Assembly: GCA_024195265.1 (NCBI GenBank)
Contig: JAJLRJ010000002.1
Coordinates: 21,973,070 to 22,037,069, forward strand
DNA length: 64,000 nucleotides
Reading direction: 5' to 3'
DNA from: Dendrophyllia cribrosa
Lineage: Eukaryota; Cnidaria; Anthozoa; Scleractinia; Dendrophylliidae
In this document: one piece after another, positions 1-14,000 of the stretch
Numbering within the stretch: position 1 is the first letter of the stretch
Layout: every line of letters starts with the position of its first letter
Made by a program: the position numbers and the translations under genes
The notes under the pieces: model-generated
Database searches by the model: none
The model's input: only the letters and a program-made list of their open reading frames with translations
What the model was told of the DNA's origin: nothing

Positions 1-1128
1 ATAATATAAGAAGAAGAAGAAGAAAAACCTTTATAATAATAATAATAAACATGTCATCTAGTAGAGTTCACAAGATTTTCCAGGTTTTTATTTATTTTCT
101 GTAATTAAAGCAGAATCCAAGAGGGTAGGGCTTGGGCAGGGGGGGGGTAGACTCCCATATAAAAGTGACAGGAGTGATTGTCATACCTTTCAGGGGTTAA
201 AATCCCTGGTTTCAATGGTACCACTAAGGGTGTTTATATTGACCCATGTCAGAAAAATGTACTGACAGGGACAACTTTTAAAAAAGAATGGGTACTTCTT
301 AGGGGTAAAATTTAATGTGAGCCACACCCATAAAACAGGTTTTTGGTACCTTTTAGGGGTACCTTTCAAAATTCTGATCATCACCCCTGTCAATTTTTTA
401 AGCAAGTCCCCCCACCCGCGAGGGGGGATAGGGGGCTCCCATATAGAAGTGTCTGGGATGTTTGCCATGACAACACTACACACCATACTCTGTACTACCA
501 TTTAAAGTGGGGACCAGAACAAAAAATAAATAAACAATAAAAATGCAAGAACTGTGTGATGCAAAGTTGGCAAGTTCCACATTTGTGCTTCTATATAGTA
601 ATCCCTATATAGTAATTCTTGCATTTGATTGGCCAATTGAAACATAAACCATCAGAAAGTTCTCGGGAAGATGTCAAAAAGCTGTCAAAAACAAAATAAG
701 TAAAAATCTTTGTTAAAAAAAAAACTTTTAAAAGGCAGAAGTCCTTTAATCTGAGAGAACCAAGAGAACTTGAATTTACCATGAAAGTCTGCCCATCAGT
801 AACTTAATAAAATTATGCCAGTAATTAAGCATTACCCCCCCCCCCCCTCCCCTCCCCCCCCCCCCCCTCCCAACAAAACAAAACAAAAATCTTGACTAAC
901 GTTTTAATTAAATTCTGTGACCAAGCTACATGTAAATCTGGTTCTCTGAACATTCATACCCAAGCCTCTTTTAAATGGAGGCAGGGTGTTTTTCATGTAT
1001 TGCATACTAAATGCTGAGTGCTATGCGGCAAAAACATTTTTTGAGCTTATGATACATGAGAACATAGTAATAAAAAAGTGAATACTCTGAAGTCTTTGTT
1101 TATTGATTTGTTACTTTTGACATCTTAG
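1..1128. other. WRNIP1 intron with an interspersed G/C-tract repeat
   Basis: No coding exon is visible. Bases 121-470 hold an interspersed element bounded by G-rich or C-rich ends next to a CTCCCATATA motif. It is related to a copy at 44316-44706, which has matching ACTTCTATATGGGAG and pyrimidine-rich ends. A C-rich tract lies at 835-871. The stretch is presumably intronic, because the first recognised exon begins at 1129. Confidence 0.5.
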
Positions 1129-2194
1129 GTTTGGCTGATCCACAGGCCTTAAACCAGGCTGTTGCAGCTTACCAGGCTTGCCACTTTATTGGAATGCCAG
1201 AGTGTGATGTAAGTATGGTGCAAAATCCTGCTTTTGAAGCTCTGGGCTTCTTTGACATTATGATGATGTTAGCTGGTTCTACAGGTCTGAATCTAATCAG
1301 TAGGAATGTGGTGTGAAGACAATAATTTTATTGTAGAAGTACACTGGCTCTAGAGCAGTTGAAAAAGGCTCTCATATTGTTCATCCATGCAGTGTGACAC
1401 GTGCACGTAAGGAAATTTATTGTCCCTCAAAACTGTAGTAAGCCACCTTAACTTGTTCTTTTTGCACAGCCAACTACCCTGCTAGCCCTCTTGGATGGGA
1501 TTATGCTCAGGATTGTGAATGAAGGGACTTCTTCCTACATGTCCTATTACATGTCCTATTACTCAACATGTCTCACAATAATCTCCCTACATTATAAATA
1601 AATAACAATGGTTCAGATTTTTATCAGATTCATATGGTCAAACCTCTCCTTACAGACACCTATAATATGGACACCTCTCTATTACAGACAGTTCACACTG
1701 TCTTGTTCCTGAACAGATCAAATTCATGTAAACTCTATCTGTATAGTACAGTCGTGACACCTCCATGATACAGGTACTTCTCTATCACAGACAGTTCACA
1801 CTTGTTCCTGAACAGATCAAATTCATGTAAGCTCTACTTGTATAATACAGACACTTTGGTATCAGTAGTTTTGACGGTACTTGTGTTGTATTTCCAGGTG
1901 ATTCTTGCTCAAGCTGCTGTGTACCTTGCCAGAGCTCCAAAATCCATTGAAGTATACAATGCATACAGTGAGGCTAAGAAATATGTGAGTGGCTGGGAAG
2001 GTCCTCAACCAACAGTGCCATTACACATCAGAAATGCTCCAACCAAACTCATGAAAGGTTTGGGTTATGGTGCTGGCTACAAATACAACCCTGCATTTGA
2101 TGGACCTGTTGACCAAACATACCTACCTCCAGAAGTGCAAGGAGTTGACTTCTTTTCATGTAACAAGACAAAAAAAAAAATAGAAAAAAAATAG
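1129..2194 (+). CDS. WRNIP1: ATPase WRNIP1, C-terminal exons (partial gene)
   Basis: This is the 3' end of a MgsA/RarA/WRNIP1-type AAA+ ATPase, a clamp-loader-like protein acting at stalled replication forks. Exons are 1129-1208 (after a TTAG acceptor, ending at GTAAGT) and 1898-2194 (after TTTCCAG, ending TAG). They join in phase 0. The first encodes LADPQALNQAVAAYQACHF and GMPECD; the second encodes AAVYLARAPKSIEVYNAYSE, then HIRNAPTKLMKGLGYG, YKYNPAF and PEVQGVDFF. These match the conserved C-terminal helical and tetramerisation region of the family. The AAA+ ATPase domain and any N-terminal zinc finger lie upstream of the window. The last residues are a lysine-rich tail from an A-rich stretch at 2171-2190. 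Family assignment is firm; the exact C-terminus is less so because of the poly-A run. Confidence 0.93.
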
Positions 2195-2616
2195 TGATAG
2201 CTATACTACTGTTGTCTGGATGTTTAATGGCAAAAGTGAAGAAAAGCTCAGTTTAGGGTATAAACAATGACCAAATTCATAATTCTCGGTATTGAACTGG
2301 AACTAGCTTGCAGCTGAGGCTCATGCAGGGCATTCTTTTCACATCCAAATATTTTCAATGACATTCCCCCACATGAGCCTCCATTGCAAGCTTGTTCCTA
2401 TTCAATACTAAGAATACGAATATGGTCTATTCTTGTGTCATTATATATACTTTTTCAAATTAAAAGATACCTCATGAGCTTGGGGATAGGTGTCCAAACT
2501 ATTAGGCCGGTGAAAGAATGTTGTTGTTTTGATTTAGTTCAATGTCACCTTTTGGACGACCTTCATAATACCAGCCCCTGCTTACTATCTGCATGTTATT
2601 TGTAAAAATTAATCAT

Positions 2617-2622
2617 AATAAA
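2617..2622 (+). promoter_or_regulatory. Candidate polyadenylation signal of WRNIP1
   Basis: AATAAA lies about 420 bases after the WRNIP1 stop codon, on the same strand and before any other gene. The position is plausible for a 3' UTR end; it is not otherwise supported. Confidence 0.4.
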
Positions 2623-4900
2623 AGCATTTAAAATATATTAAGCTCATTTATTCCTGTCAAAAATTATAATTTTTGTGTGCAAATTGCTTGGAGGTGAATA
2701 GCACTTGCTATCCCAAGTTTCAGTAGCCAATCAGAGCGTGCCAACAACGCTATCCACTGTTTTAGTATACACTAATATGTTATATGTCCATCAATTGCCC
2801 ATATAGCACTTTACAGTTGTAAAAAGTTAGTTAGAAAAGAAGAATCAAATTATTAACTAGAAAACTGCAGATAAAATATATAAGTAAACTAAAAAAGGTT
2901 TAAAGGAAATAATGATTTAATTTTAACAGCATTGTTGTTTTTTGGATAGAGTAATTAAAACTCATAATTATGAGTCCTAGTCGTGCAAAGTCGTCATTTT
3001 TTTTTCGTAGAGACCCTTAGACAAACAACTTTGCTCAACATTGTTTCACCCTACCCAGGTGTATAAATTTAATAGTATTGTGATGTTTCTAGTCACTCTA
3101 TATGACAGAAACCAGAGGTTAGCAATGACCGTGATGAATGGATCCATGAGATACATCTGGTAGCCGACGCATTAACTTTGCAGGGTAAACATGGTTTGTA
3201 AATGCCATCCTTAAACTTTATGGACCCACTTGTGTAACATTATTTTCATAAAGAAAGTTTGTCTCCAGAGATTTGTCTTCAGTATTTTTAAACTGTCACT
3301 GGGATCATGTCCAGTTATGAGAGCCAATTTTTCAAAATCTGGGTATTTTCCATGCGTGTTATCTCCAAAACGAAGTTGGCGACCCCCTAGAAGTTTGAAA
3401 ATCATCTGAGTTGTACAACATTTTTATGCAAATGTCCTTTATCATCCCCCCCCCCCCCCCCCCCCCTCGCACCCAAAAAAAAATGGGTCACAGCATCCCT
3501 TTTAAAAAGTTGAGCTTTTATATTAATGGTCATTCTAATTAAGTGTATGTTAATTGACACATCCTGACGGGCATATAATTTTAATGATGCATGCCTACAT
3601 TTTCATTAAGACAACTATTTTTGCAATTGAATAGTATTTGTATGGCTAAATAATCATTAATAGTAGTCCAAATTACTTTACTCTAGGGTTTTTAAAATTG
3701 CAAATAAACCAAATATATATATATATATATATATATATCTATTTTTAATGCTGGTCAATTTTGAAATCCTTGGAAGATCATCAAGGCGCAGATGTCCATG
3801 CAATCTCCAATATGGGGACAAAAGAACCAATAACAATCAGCTAATGAACCCTAGCCTGATTCTCAGACAGTCCATGCTCGCTCGCACTCACTGCCTCCTC
3901 TCCCCATCTGATGTCCCTTGTTTGAGGGCTTGTTCTCGAAGTTGTTTGACCATTGAATATTTCCATCAATCAAGAGTGATTGTTAGTCGTTTTTTCAGCA
4001 TTGGGAATTTCAAGAATGGGACTGGATGTACTATAAAAATTGTGAAATTGCCTGTTGATGTTTTGTTTTGGTATCCCTCAATGGTTAAAATAATTTGAGC
4101 CAGATCCATAATTTTGGATTCCGGTAACTTTAGGGTTTCTTTTCAGAGTTTTTCAAGAAGCATTGCTGGCACTTTTACTTGAAAGTGCCACCACCTTGTG
4201 TTATATAATAGGCTTTTGTTATGTTATTGTTGTATTGCGCATGTCTGAGCACGAGCACGTGGATTAAAGAATGTTATGTTGTTGTCGTTCGTCTACTTGT
4301 ACTTTCTCCGTCCTTAGTTATCTTTCGCTCCATTTACCAGGACATAACACCTCTAATAAGTTATTTTTATTCCTTTTTGTTGCAATGCCTTTTTTATTGT
4401 TAAAAAGTGGTTTGGTAGTTTTTGATCACGCTTGCCAGCTCGGCTAGAAGCTCTTATATCCTGGTGCAATTTAATATATCCCAGAGTTTCAAGTGCCCCT
4501 GTATATTTTTTTCAGAAGCTTGTAAAAAGCTTTATCTCTGTGGGGGATTTTTGGAAGTTTTAAACATGATTTTGTGGATATTTTTTAGTCTTGCATTTCG
4601 ACGAGTTATGTTTGGGGTAGTAAGATTCTCATAGGGGTCTCTTGGGATCTGTCTTTTTTTTCTGCATGTCTTGGAAATTAATAATGAGTTACTTTCAACA
4701 TTAAAAATGTATGTGGGGGGGGGGGATTTTTTGGGTATTACAGTTTTTTTTTTAACAAAAAAGATCATCATATTTTGCAAGAGGCTCTTTGAAATGAGGT
4801 AGCTGTTGTGGTTCAAAAAACAAAGAAAATCGAAAATCAAACTGGTTCAGCTGGTTTGAAGAATTTCGCGCCATTTTATTGAAGGATCGCCAGGCTACTA
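2623..4900. other. Intergenic region WRNIP1-DHODH
   Basis: No gene is recognised. It contains a 21-base C run (3446-3466), a TA microsatellite (3712-3738) and a G run near 4717-4729. An open frame at 3748-4098 has no recognisable domain or splice context. The last few hundred bases before 4940 should hold the DHODH promoter, but no TATA box is evident. Confidence 0.5.
3712..3738. repeat. (TA)n microsatellite
   Basis: Alternating T and A over 27 bases, directly visible. Confidence 0.9.
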
Positions 4901-4941
4901 GGCTGGCTCGTCCAGAGATTGGGAACCAGGAAAATTTCAAA

Positions 4942-4974
4942 ATGGCGGATGATCCCGCATGTTGGAGCTCGTAA
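4942..4974 (+). promoter_or_regulatory. Upstream ORF in a TISU/YY1-like start context, DHODH 5' region
   Basis: ATG at 4942 sits in CAAAATGGCGGAT, close to the TISU consensus SAASATGGCGGC. It opens a 10-codon frame (MADDPACWSS) ending at TAA 4972-4974. It lies 84 bases before the DHODH initiator. A GTAAGG at 4971 could instead be a splice donor; a transcript spliced there (29 coding bases) would not join DHODH exon 2 in frame. Whether this ATG is in the mature 5' UTR is not known. Confidence 0.35.
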
Positions 4975-5057
4975 GGAATTTTTATTTCTACTACTCAACG
5001 GTGACGCTGAATGCTGAATAATCTAAGTTTTCTTTACTACAGAAACAATTCCACAAA

Positions 5058-8000
5058 ATGGTAAGTTTATTTGTCGAAACTTCTGCGAGTTTGTTTACAA
5101 GATGAGCTTGTTGGTCTGTCGTGAATTTTAAGTAAGCTTAACTTAAGGACGTTCGCGCGAAAATCTTCTAACATTGACTTTTTTATAAAACTTTTGCTGC
5201 AGTTAGGCAATGAGTTACTCGTGTCAGAAATGTAAAAAAAATGGGGGGTCACCGACTTCGTTTCGGTAATAAGATATCTGAATGGTGACCCTAATTTCGA
5301 AAAATTAGCCTTCCATATTCGATATGGCCCCAACGTCTGTTTGTCTAAACATATTGTTAATGAATCTCTAAAATGCAATTTTCTGTGCCAAATTTTGTAT
5401 GAGTGGGTCTATCAAGCAAATTAATTCAACTGGTAACGTTCTCTACAGGAAATCTAATCTGTAAATGACAGCATTTGCAAACTCTGACAGCCGCAAGTTG
5501 CCAGGATTCGATGTCGCGCGGGCAGAAAAATGGAAAAAATTTAAACATCCTACATTGATTTTTTGTTCATTTTTTCACAATCTGTCGACAATTGGCAAAG
5601 AAAACTATCTATCAAAAAAAAATTGGGGGTCACCGACCATCCAGGCGAGTTAAATCTAAGCAAAGTTAACGCAACGGCTACCAGCCCTTCATGTGCTTAG
5701 AATTCTTCTCTTGCGCGCGCGCTCGTGCATGACGTAGCATGGCGTTGCGACATGAATTGCGTGCGCAGTAAGGATGCGCATAAACAATTAGCGCGAACGT
5801 CCTTAAGCTTACTTTTTAGCTTAGTTCTAGTGATTTCGTCGGTCGCTATTTTTTACATTGAAGCTGAAGGATCAATATGTTATAAACTGTCTGAACTTTA
5901 TAGGTGATAAACAAGAAGCATGGAGCGCGCCATTATCAGTTCCTAAACTTGTGTTCTTGCAGTAACATCAGTCTCAAACGTGTTTAGGGTTCTGGATCGG
6001 GCCTTGTCATTACTCCTTGGTTCCAAGGAACCGGAATCAGCATTCTTGTCTGGGCTCCAAACAGAATTAAGCTTTAGGCTCTAAGCTCCATTGCAAAAGA
6101 GTCAAAAGATTCTTGGCTCTGTTGACCTGTCTTTTGGGATCCTGATCAATTTTATGATTTATAGCCGGTGTCACAGTGATATGTATGCATCTATGACTTC
6201 TTATCCCGTATAGTAACTTCCTCGGGAATTCGCACCAAGATTCCAAGAGCAAATGGTGTTTCTTTTAGCGTGAGGGCGATATTCGCCAATGTCGGCATTT
6301 TATTCAGTTTAGAATTTGTCCTCGCAGCGAAAAGCATAATATTATTTGTGCTGGAATTTGGACTTTGGAGAGAGGGGGGAGGGGGGACACATATCACTAA
6401 CCACCATCCTAGAGGGGAAACATTTTTTTTATCACTAGTGATATGTGTTAGGGGGAACACATATCACGGGGAAACACATATCACTGTGACACCGGAATAT
6501 ATACCACTACCCTTGTTGCATGCATACCAGTCGTTTTATACCCAACATTATTTCATACCTACACCTGCTATTTTTTTCATGGCATGTTTATATCAAACAA
6601 GTTATTTTTGCTATCTTGAATGGTACAATAGCACCAATGCAAAACACACTTCCCATCGCTTTAAAAACAAAAGAAAGATTCAAAAACGTTCTCTAGTTTC
6701 TGGTAGTTTCTTGGAAAGTGATTCACAGCACTTTGTGGATGTTCGGATTGGAAATCAGCTGCAATAATTATTGGTAACCTGACCACAAGAACATGGTGTT
6801 TTGATGGTGGTTTAAAGTTGTACAGAATTTGAGCGTAAAAAAAACTCACTTTCCTTCATCGACATATTCATACATGTAACAAAGTAGATGACTTTAGGAA
6901 GTTAACTACCAATTCACTAAAATGAAAGGTACTCAAGGATATGATGGTTGTAACACTTTAAAGAGTTAGTAAGAACTTTTTGTGTAACATTAATATTTAT
7001 TGTCTAATATCAAATTGTTGCAGTCGCAGTCAACATTTAAACAGCGTGTAACAAGGAAACTCATTAATCATGCCCTGGGAGTGGTCGGCTGTACTGGACT
7101 GATGTTTGCCAGTTATTTCACAATTACTGGAGATGAGGACTTCTATAAATCCTTCATCATGCCTGCAGTTATGAGAACTCTTAATGCTGAACGCTCTCAT
7201 ACATTTGCCGTGTGGTTGGCCAGTAAGGGCCTGATTCCTGTGGACGTAGAAGGGGACCCTGAAATTCTGGTAAATTTATGAATAATAAACAGGAAACATT
7301 TATACTTTCTGCATGTTTTTAGCTATTTTGGAATCCATATATAAAATGTGCTTAAACTGTAGTCCTCGTTATATGGATATTGTATTGTGTTTTAATTTAG
7401 ACACTTATCTTGGACACTCTTCCTCTACTTGTCTTCTTTACATCCAGATGCATACTGGATTTAGTGGTTCTCCTCAATATTAAGTGCCCCTTTGTATTAT
7501 TTAAGTAATGATCTACATAAGAAGGATAGCGCTGAACGGCAATGGAATGTCAAACACGATGGAATGTCAAGATTTTTCATTGTTACAACTAGTGATCTCA
7601 TTGGCCTAGACTCAAAAACTGCTAAAAAGTTAAGGTTCAAGGTGCATTTTGTCTAATTTTTTTAAGGTTTCAAGTAATTTGAGACCCAATCGCACAACAT
7701 ACAATTTTTAAAAGAAATTGTATTTGGGGAACTTCATCAAAGAAGCAAAATTATTAGCTATTGTCTTCTGCTATTCTGATTGGTTAAGCACGAACATTTC
7801 CTAAAATTTATTTGACGCAAATGGATTTTCTTTATTAATTTTTTAGAATGAAATATAATTATTAACCATCAGCTCCTTCTCTATTCTTGAAATCAAAGAT
7901 ATTCTATGTAGGAAAGAGCTAATGCCGCAGAACAATGAAGTTTGCTATCGTTCTTATGTGGAACAATACTTAATTTGGAATAAACTGCAACCTTTCCCTG

Positions 8001-11000
8001 GGTAAAAAATAATATGCAGTTCTGTAAAAAAAAAGGTGAGGTGATGCATATATTTTTATCACCCAGTTACATGTAGCAGTTTACACAGACAGTTTCCTAC
8101 AAGGGGGGGGGGGGGGGTACTCCTCAGAATTTTTGGTGCGATGTGCTGCCAGGTTCTCCAAATCCTGATCCAATTTCAGACCGATAATAATGATAATACT
8201 CACTTGTATAGCGCTCTTATACAAAAGTTCTAAGGTGGTTTACAATTCTAAACTATGCCATTTTCCATACCCGTTTTCAGACCTGACCTCTGTTTTGAAC
8301 AGCTGAAAGAATGAGAATGTGAAACAACACTGTTAAATATTATTCTAGAACAGAGCCTGCATTTGACCGGTCAGTGGGTTCAGCTGAAGTTGTACATCCT
8401 GTCTGGTGAAATGTGGGCTCTGCACAAGATGTCAGATTCGGCTTCAGAGTTGGAGTAAGTTCTTTCTTTCTTTTATCTTCTCATTGTTTCATTGTCGACA
8501 ACTTACTAGTTACCCTCTTATCATCTTACATGTACCTACAGTAGTTAAAGAAAAACAAGGATCTACATGTAAATAGCTTGTTTGAAAAGGTCATATTGCT
8601 GCTCAGAATCACACAAAATACATGTAAGAGGATTCAATTTTTCATTTTGCAGAGTATTGTACATCAAATGTATTTGAACATTTTTATTTTGTCTTGTCCA
8701 GCAAACCAAAGTATTTGGTCTTCAATTTCGCAATCCTATTGGTTTAGCGGCAGGTTTTGACAAGCATGGAGAAGCAGTTGATGGAATGTTAAAAGCTGGA
8801 TTTGGTTTTGTGGAAATTGGAAGCATAACCCCACTACCACAAGCTGGGAATGATAAGCCAAGAGTGTTCAGGCTGATGGAAGATAAAGCTGTTATTAACA
8901 GGTTACACTTTGTGATATCTTTTAATTAATATGTTATCTAGTGGATAAATTGCACCCAAGTTCAAGTTCAAGTTTATTATTCACACTTATTCAATTACAA
9001 TACAACAACAATAAGGGAAAAAAAGAGAAAAACAGAGCTAACTATACATTGAATTAAACATAACAAAGGAAAAAGTGTGTAGCAGCCAAAGGAGCCAAGC
9101 TTTCGGGTTGGCTACTACCACAGAGCGATTAAAAGTGGGTGGAGTTTATACAGAACTTTTAGAAACTAGTTATGAAGCTCTGACTAAATTAATCACATTG
9201 AAAAGGAAGAGTATATATGAGTTATAACTATTTAAATTAAATAATTAAATAAATAGAGCTAAATAATAAATTAAAGTTGTTCAACATGCCTGACTGTCAA
9301 GTAGAAAGAGTTTGTATTCTTTTTTAAAACTGTTGAAAGGAGACACTTAATTTTCATAGGTATTGCTTCCCAGGTCTATGATGCTACTATGCTAAACCTT
9401 GCTAGGCCATAATTAGTCGTAAACATACCAGTATTCTTTCCTGGGTAATGATGTACAGGACATTTCTATAAGATGGACACCTCTACAATACGGACACCTC
9501 TATAAGACGGACACCTGGTGTTGGTCCCTGCCGTTTTTCAGTCATTTTTACTTTAACTAAACTCTCCATATTAAAGACGGACACCTCTCTAAAACAGATA
9601 ACGGCTCTTTGAAACCATCAACGGACACTTGAGTACTTTTTTTAAGTGAAAAATACTTCAAAACGAAAATGTAGATTTTGCTTATTAATAGGTAAACGGC
9701 TTTATACAGACTTTAAACAGTTGTGTATTCATTGTGCATAGGTTCATTTTATTATCTCAGAATTACTGGTGTCATGTTACTTCGAGTCTCTATAAGCTGG
9801 ACACCTCTCTAAGATAGACAGTTGGGGCCGTTCCCGATAATGTCTGTGTTAGAGAGAGTTGACTGTATTCACTGGATAAGGTTGTGAATACACACTTTGA
9901 GACCCTGTTGAGGAGGGTTGGGCATGTCACCAGTTGTCAGAGTTTTGCGCACTACCACACCACAAGTTCGCAATTTCACTTTGATGATGTTGCTGTTTCG
10001 ATGCCATGTTTTTTTGTTGGAATTTACCCTATAAAAGAGGACCTCCTCTTTGAACAACCAGGGCCAGATGGCTTGGAGTAAACAAAATTTATAAACTATT
10101 ATAAGTAACAGGACTAAGCAGTGTACAACTGAAGGGCTGGGAATATAACCAACCCATTAATTAGTGAATGTTTCTGCTCAGATTTGTTATAGCCTAGACT
10201 TCTTCATAATTATATTGCATCAAACTGTTAACACTTTGATTAGAAGATTTGATATACAGTCATGGAGCTATCTTTTGGCACCAAACCTCCATTTTCGTAT
10301 TTCTTATCACTCGCCCTTACTTAAACAAGACATTTGCTCATCAGGTATGGCTTCAACAGTCACGGGCATCAGGCCGTCCAATATCGCCTAGAGCAGCAAT
10401 ACCTAGTCAGAGGACATCCTCCTGGGATCCTGGGTATAAACCTTGGCAAGAACAAGACTTCGGACAATGCCATAGGAGATTATGCCAGAGGAGTCCACTG
10501 CTTCAGTGGTTGGGGAGATTACTTGGTTATTAATGTTTCGTCACCTAATACACCAGGCTTGAGGTCACTGCAAGGACGAGAACAATTAGCAAACCTCATA
10601 GACAAGGTGAGGTGCTCAAGCAAAAAACTTCATTTTTGCACTTTTCTAGTGGTGGACTGCAAATATCAGGCCTTGAAAATAACTTGAATTCTAGCTTGCC
10701 CTTTTGACAAGCAACTCTCCAATTTTGCTTGCCCCAGGCAGTTGCATGCTTGCCAAAGTTTATTGTTTTGTTTTAAAGTCGTTATTAAAGCAGCAGATGG
10801 CTTGCCTTGCCTGTCAGACGGGTAAGCGGGAAAAGTTACTTGCTTCACAGGATAATCTACACAATGCGAGTTTGGTATTTGACGACTTTTAGTTTAAATA
10901 CCGAAACTATGTGCCGTACTGCCATCTCGAATATCGATACGCTTTGAATTAAAAGAGAGTGTACAACATTCTCGATTGCTGGCCGTTTGTATGATTTATT

Positions 11001-14000
11001 TCTCGAGAGATCGCTCAAGCAACAAGCTCATTAGTCGCGAGGATCGAGTTGCAAAGGAATGTCAACTTACATTTGACCGGTACTGTACTTGTCCCTGATG
11101 ACTGGACAGGACTTTTTTCGAGCCCTGCTGCATATTGTATTACCTCAATAGTAGCCAAAGGGATCATAAATTTCTGTTGCTCCAAAAGGGGACAGTTATT
11201 TGAGGAGGTGATTAATCAAGCGCATGGGAAGCAATTCTTTTTATTGTGTGCTGGCAATTGTTGGAAATTGTGCCCTTGACTGTTTTTGATCATTGCTTAA
11301 CATCTGCATCCTCATCTGAGTCATCAATGAGTTCTGTTGCTTCTGACTGCTCCTCTGAATCATTCTCTGGTTTTGTTGTTATGGGGTGAAGGAAGGTGGA
11401 GGCTATGAACGTTTTACTTCAAAATCAGACTAGCACTTTAAGTATATTTCAAAACTGTGGGATAATGTGTGGTGGACTAGCATCCCATCCGGCATGGCCA
11501 TCTAGGCGGATTGTGTAGCTGGAAGAATATTTCAGCCTATTCTTAGGTGTTGTCTCATGTAAATTTGTAGTGACTCCACAAAACACTGTCTCGTATCAGA
11601 CCATGACTGGGTGTCTGCTCAGGACAGGTGTCTACCTATGACAGGTGTCCATCTGTGGAGATTCGACTTGTTAAGGGTTTCCCTTTCACAACAAAATATT
11701 GCTTAAAAAAATGTCTGCTGCTTATGTCTGTTGAGGTTTACTAATTTAAAGCTATCCCACTTTTACCAGGTATTAGATGTTCGTGATTCTCTGCCAGTAA
11801 ACATGCGTCATCCTTTGTTGGTGAAAATTGCTCCCGATCTGAGTGAAGATGACAAAGAAGACATTGCAGCTGTAGTCACTAGACAAAAGGTTTGTTACAT
11901 CAGACAGTTGTGTATGTATTAATCTAAAACTTAAGTAGTCAGGTTGTGTATAACCTGCACTGTAGGCTGAAAGGGCCAATGTAAAAAAAATGGTAATATG
12001 CTAGCTGAGGCTTAAACTTCATCTAAAAAATTGGTCCTAAAGGGCCAGCCAGTCTCTACTGCTCAATCTCAGGCTTCATACTTTGGTAATAGCAAAGGGT
12101 ACAGTACAAGTAGACACATTACTTTCAGTCATTGGGTCGATTACCGATCGCTAATTACTGGCCCGCTTGACTATCCAGAGATGGACAGCTAGCAGTCAAT
12201 GGTACAAGAGACATCCCCAACATGAGAGCCACAATTCCCCCATCCTCTCCCCCAACACAAACACACACTGGGGATTGTATACTCACAAGGCTTAAACTTC
12301 ATCTAAAAAATTGGTCCTAAAGGGCCAGCCAGTCTCTACTGCTCAATCTCAGGCTTCATACTTTGGTAATAGCAAAGGGTACAGTACAAGTAGACACATT
12401 ACTTTCAGTCATTGGGTCGATTACCGATCGCTAATTACTGGCCCGCTTGACTATCCAGAGATGGACAGCTAGCAGTCAATGGTACAAGAGACATCCCCAA
12501 CATGAGAGCCACAATTCCCCCATCCTCTCCCCCAACACAAACACACACTGGGGATTGTATACTCACAAACTTTAAACCATCACAAAATGTAGCCTATGGT
12601 ATGTACTTTTCCAGGCATTAGAGAATAAAGAGCAGATTGCACCATGATAATTATTATTATTAGCTTCATTCTACATTCATTTGTATTTTCTTTCACTATC
12701 AGGGTGGAGTAGATGGTATAATAGTGACCAACACAACTGTCGCCAGACCAGAAACTTTGAAAAGTACCAATAAGAAGGAGACTGGTGGTCTGAGTGGGAA
12801 GCCATTGATGGAACTTTCAACATGTACAGTTAGTGACATGTATAAACTTACTGGAGGTGAGTCATATCACCTTTATTGTCTTTATTGTTGTGAACATCGT
12901 TAATCCTGACAAGGTGAAAGTGATCAAAATGTTAAATTCTGGGGACAAAGAAAAAATCTGAGTCCCGACAGGAATTAAACCCGTCCGGTGCCTTCTGATA
13001 ACCGGTTGGGATGCTCAATGCATTGAGCCAATGAGGACTCACACTGAGTTGAGGCATTTTACTAGGTTCAAATATAGACTAGAAACCTCTGCAAATGCTG
13101 ACTTCACTACAACAGCCATGTTTTCTTGTCCCCACTTCTGTATCTGTTGTGGTAGTGAAGCAGCTCCATTGTTTTAGGTGTTGATGCAGCTGCTTCTGTT
13201 TTTAGGGCTAGGAGCCATTGTTTCTGTTGTTTGTCATATTGTTCTCTCAAAAGGTATAGAATCAATGGTGCGAGACCTTATGAAAGCTGCTACGTCATCC
13301 ATCTGTTGTGGTTCAGATTTGTCTTTGGTTGAAAATTTTCAAACCAGTTTTATTTAATATATTTTCCTTTGTCTCAGATTCCTTATCATATTCTAAGACA
13401 AAGAAAAACAAAAATAAAACTGGTTCAAATTTTCTTTGGTTTGAAAATTTTCAAACCAGTTTGATTTTTATTTTCCTTTGACTCAAATTCATTATCATAA
13501 TCTGAGACAAAGGAAAACAGAAAATCAAACTGGTTTGAAACATAATAATAGCTATCCATTTACACAAATTACAGTCACTGTAGTGAATCCAAACTCCCTT
13601 GTTAGAAGGGAGGGGAGGGGTAGGATGGGGATGGGAGGGGAGGGAGGGAGGGAAAATGTTAGACATAATTTCTTGCCACTAAAATGCCTTTATTAAAACA
13701 TCTGCATAATGTCCAACCCTGCTACAACAAGTATTTTTATTATCCCTTCCTATATCCATTCTTTGAAATCCCTCATTGTAACCTATCCCTTACGGTTGCT
13801 ATAGCCAGAAAATTCTGTTTGAGAGGGGTTCAACTCTATGTGTAAGGAGAGCTATAATCCCAGACATGTTAAGTTGGGACACCTCATGCAACAGTCATAT
13901 TCCGAGTTACAGTCCATCTTTTCCCCTCCCAAAGTCGAATTTTATGATTCTGTGATCCAATTAATCTTGAAAACCAACATTGAGAAGGGAGAAAACATCA

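Noticed and set aside
3748..4098. 116-codon open frame
   Set aside because: No recognised domain, no splice context, intergenic position and a composition like its surroundings.
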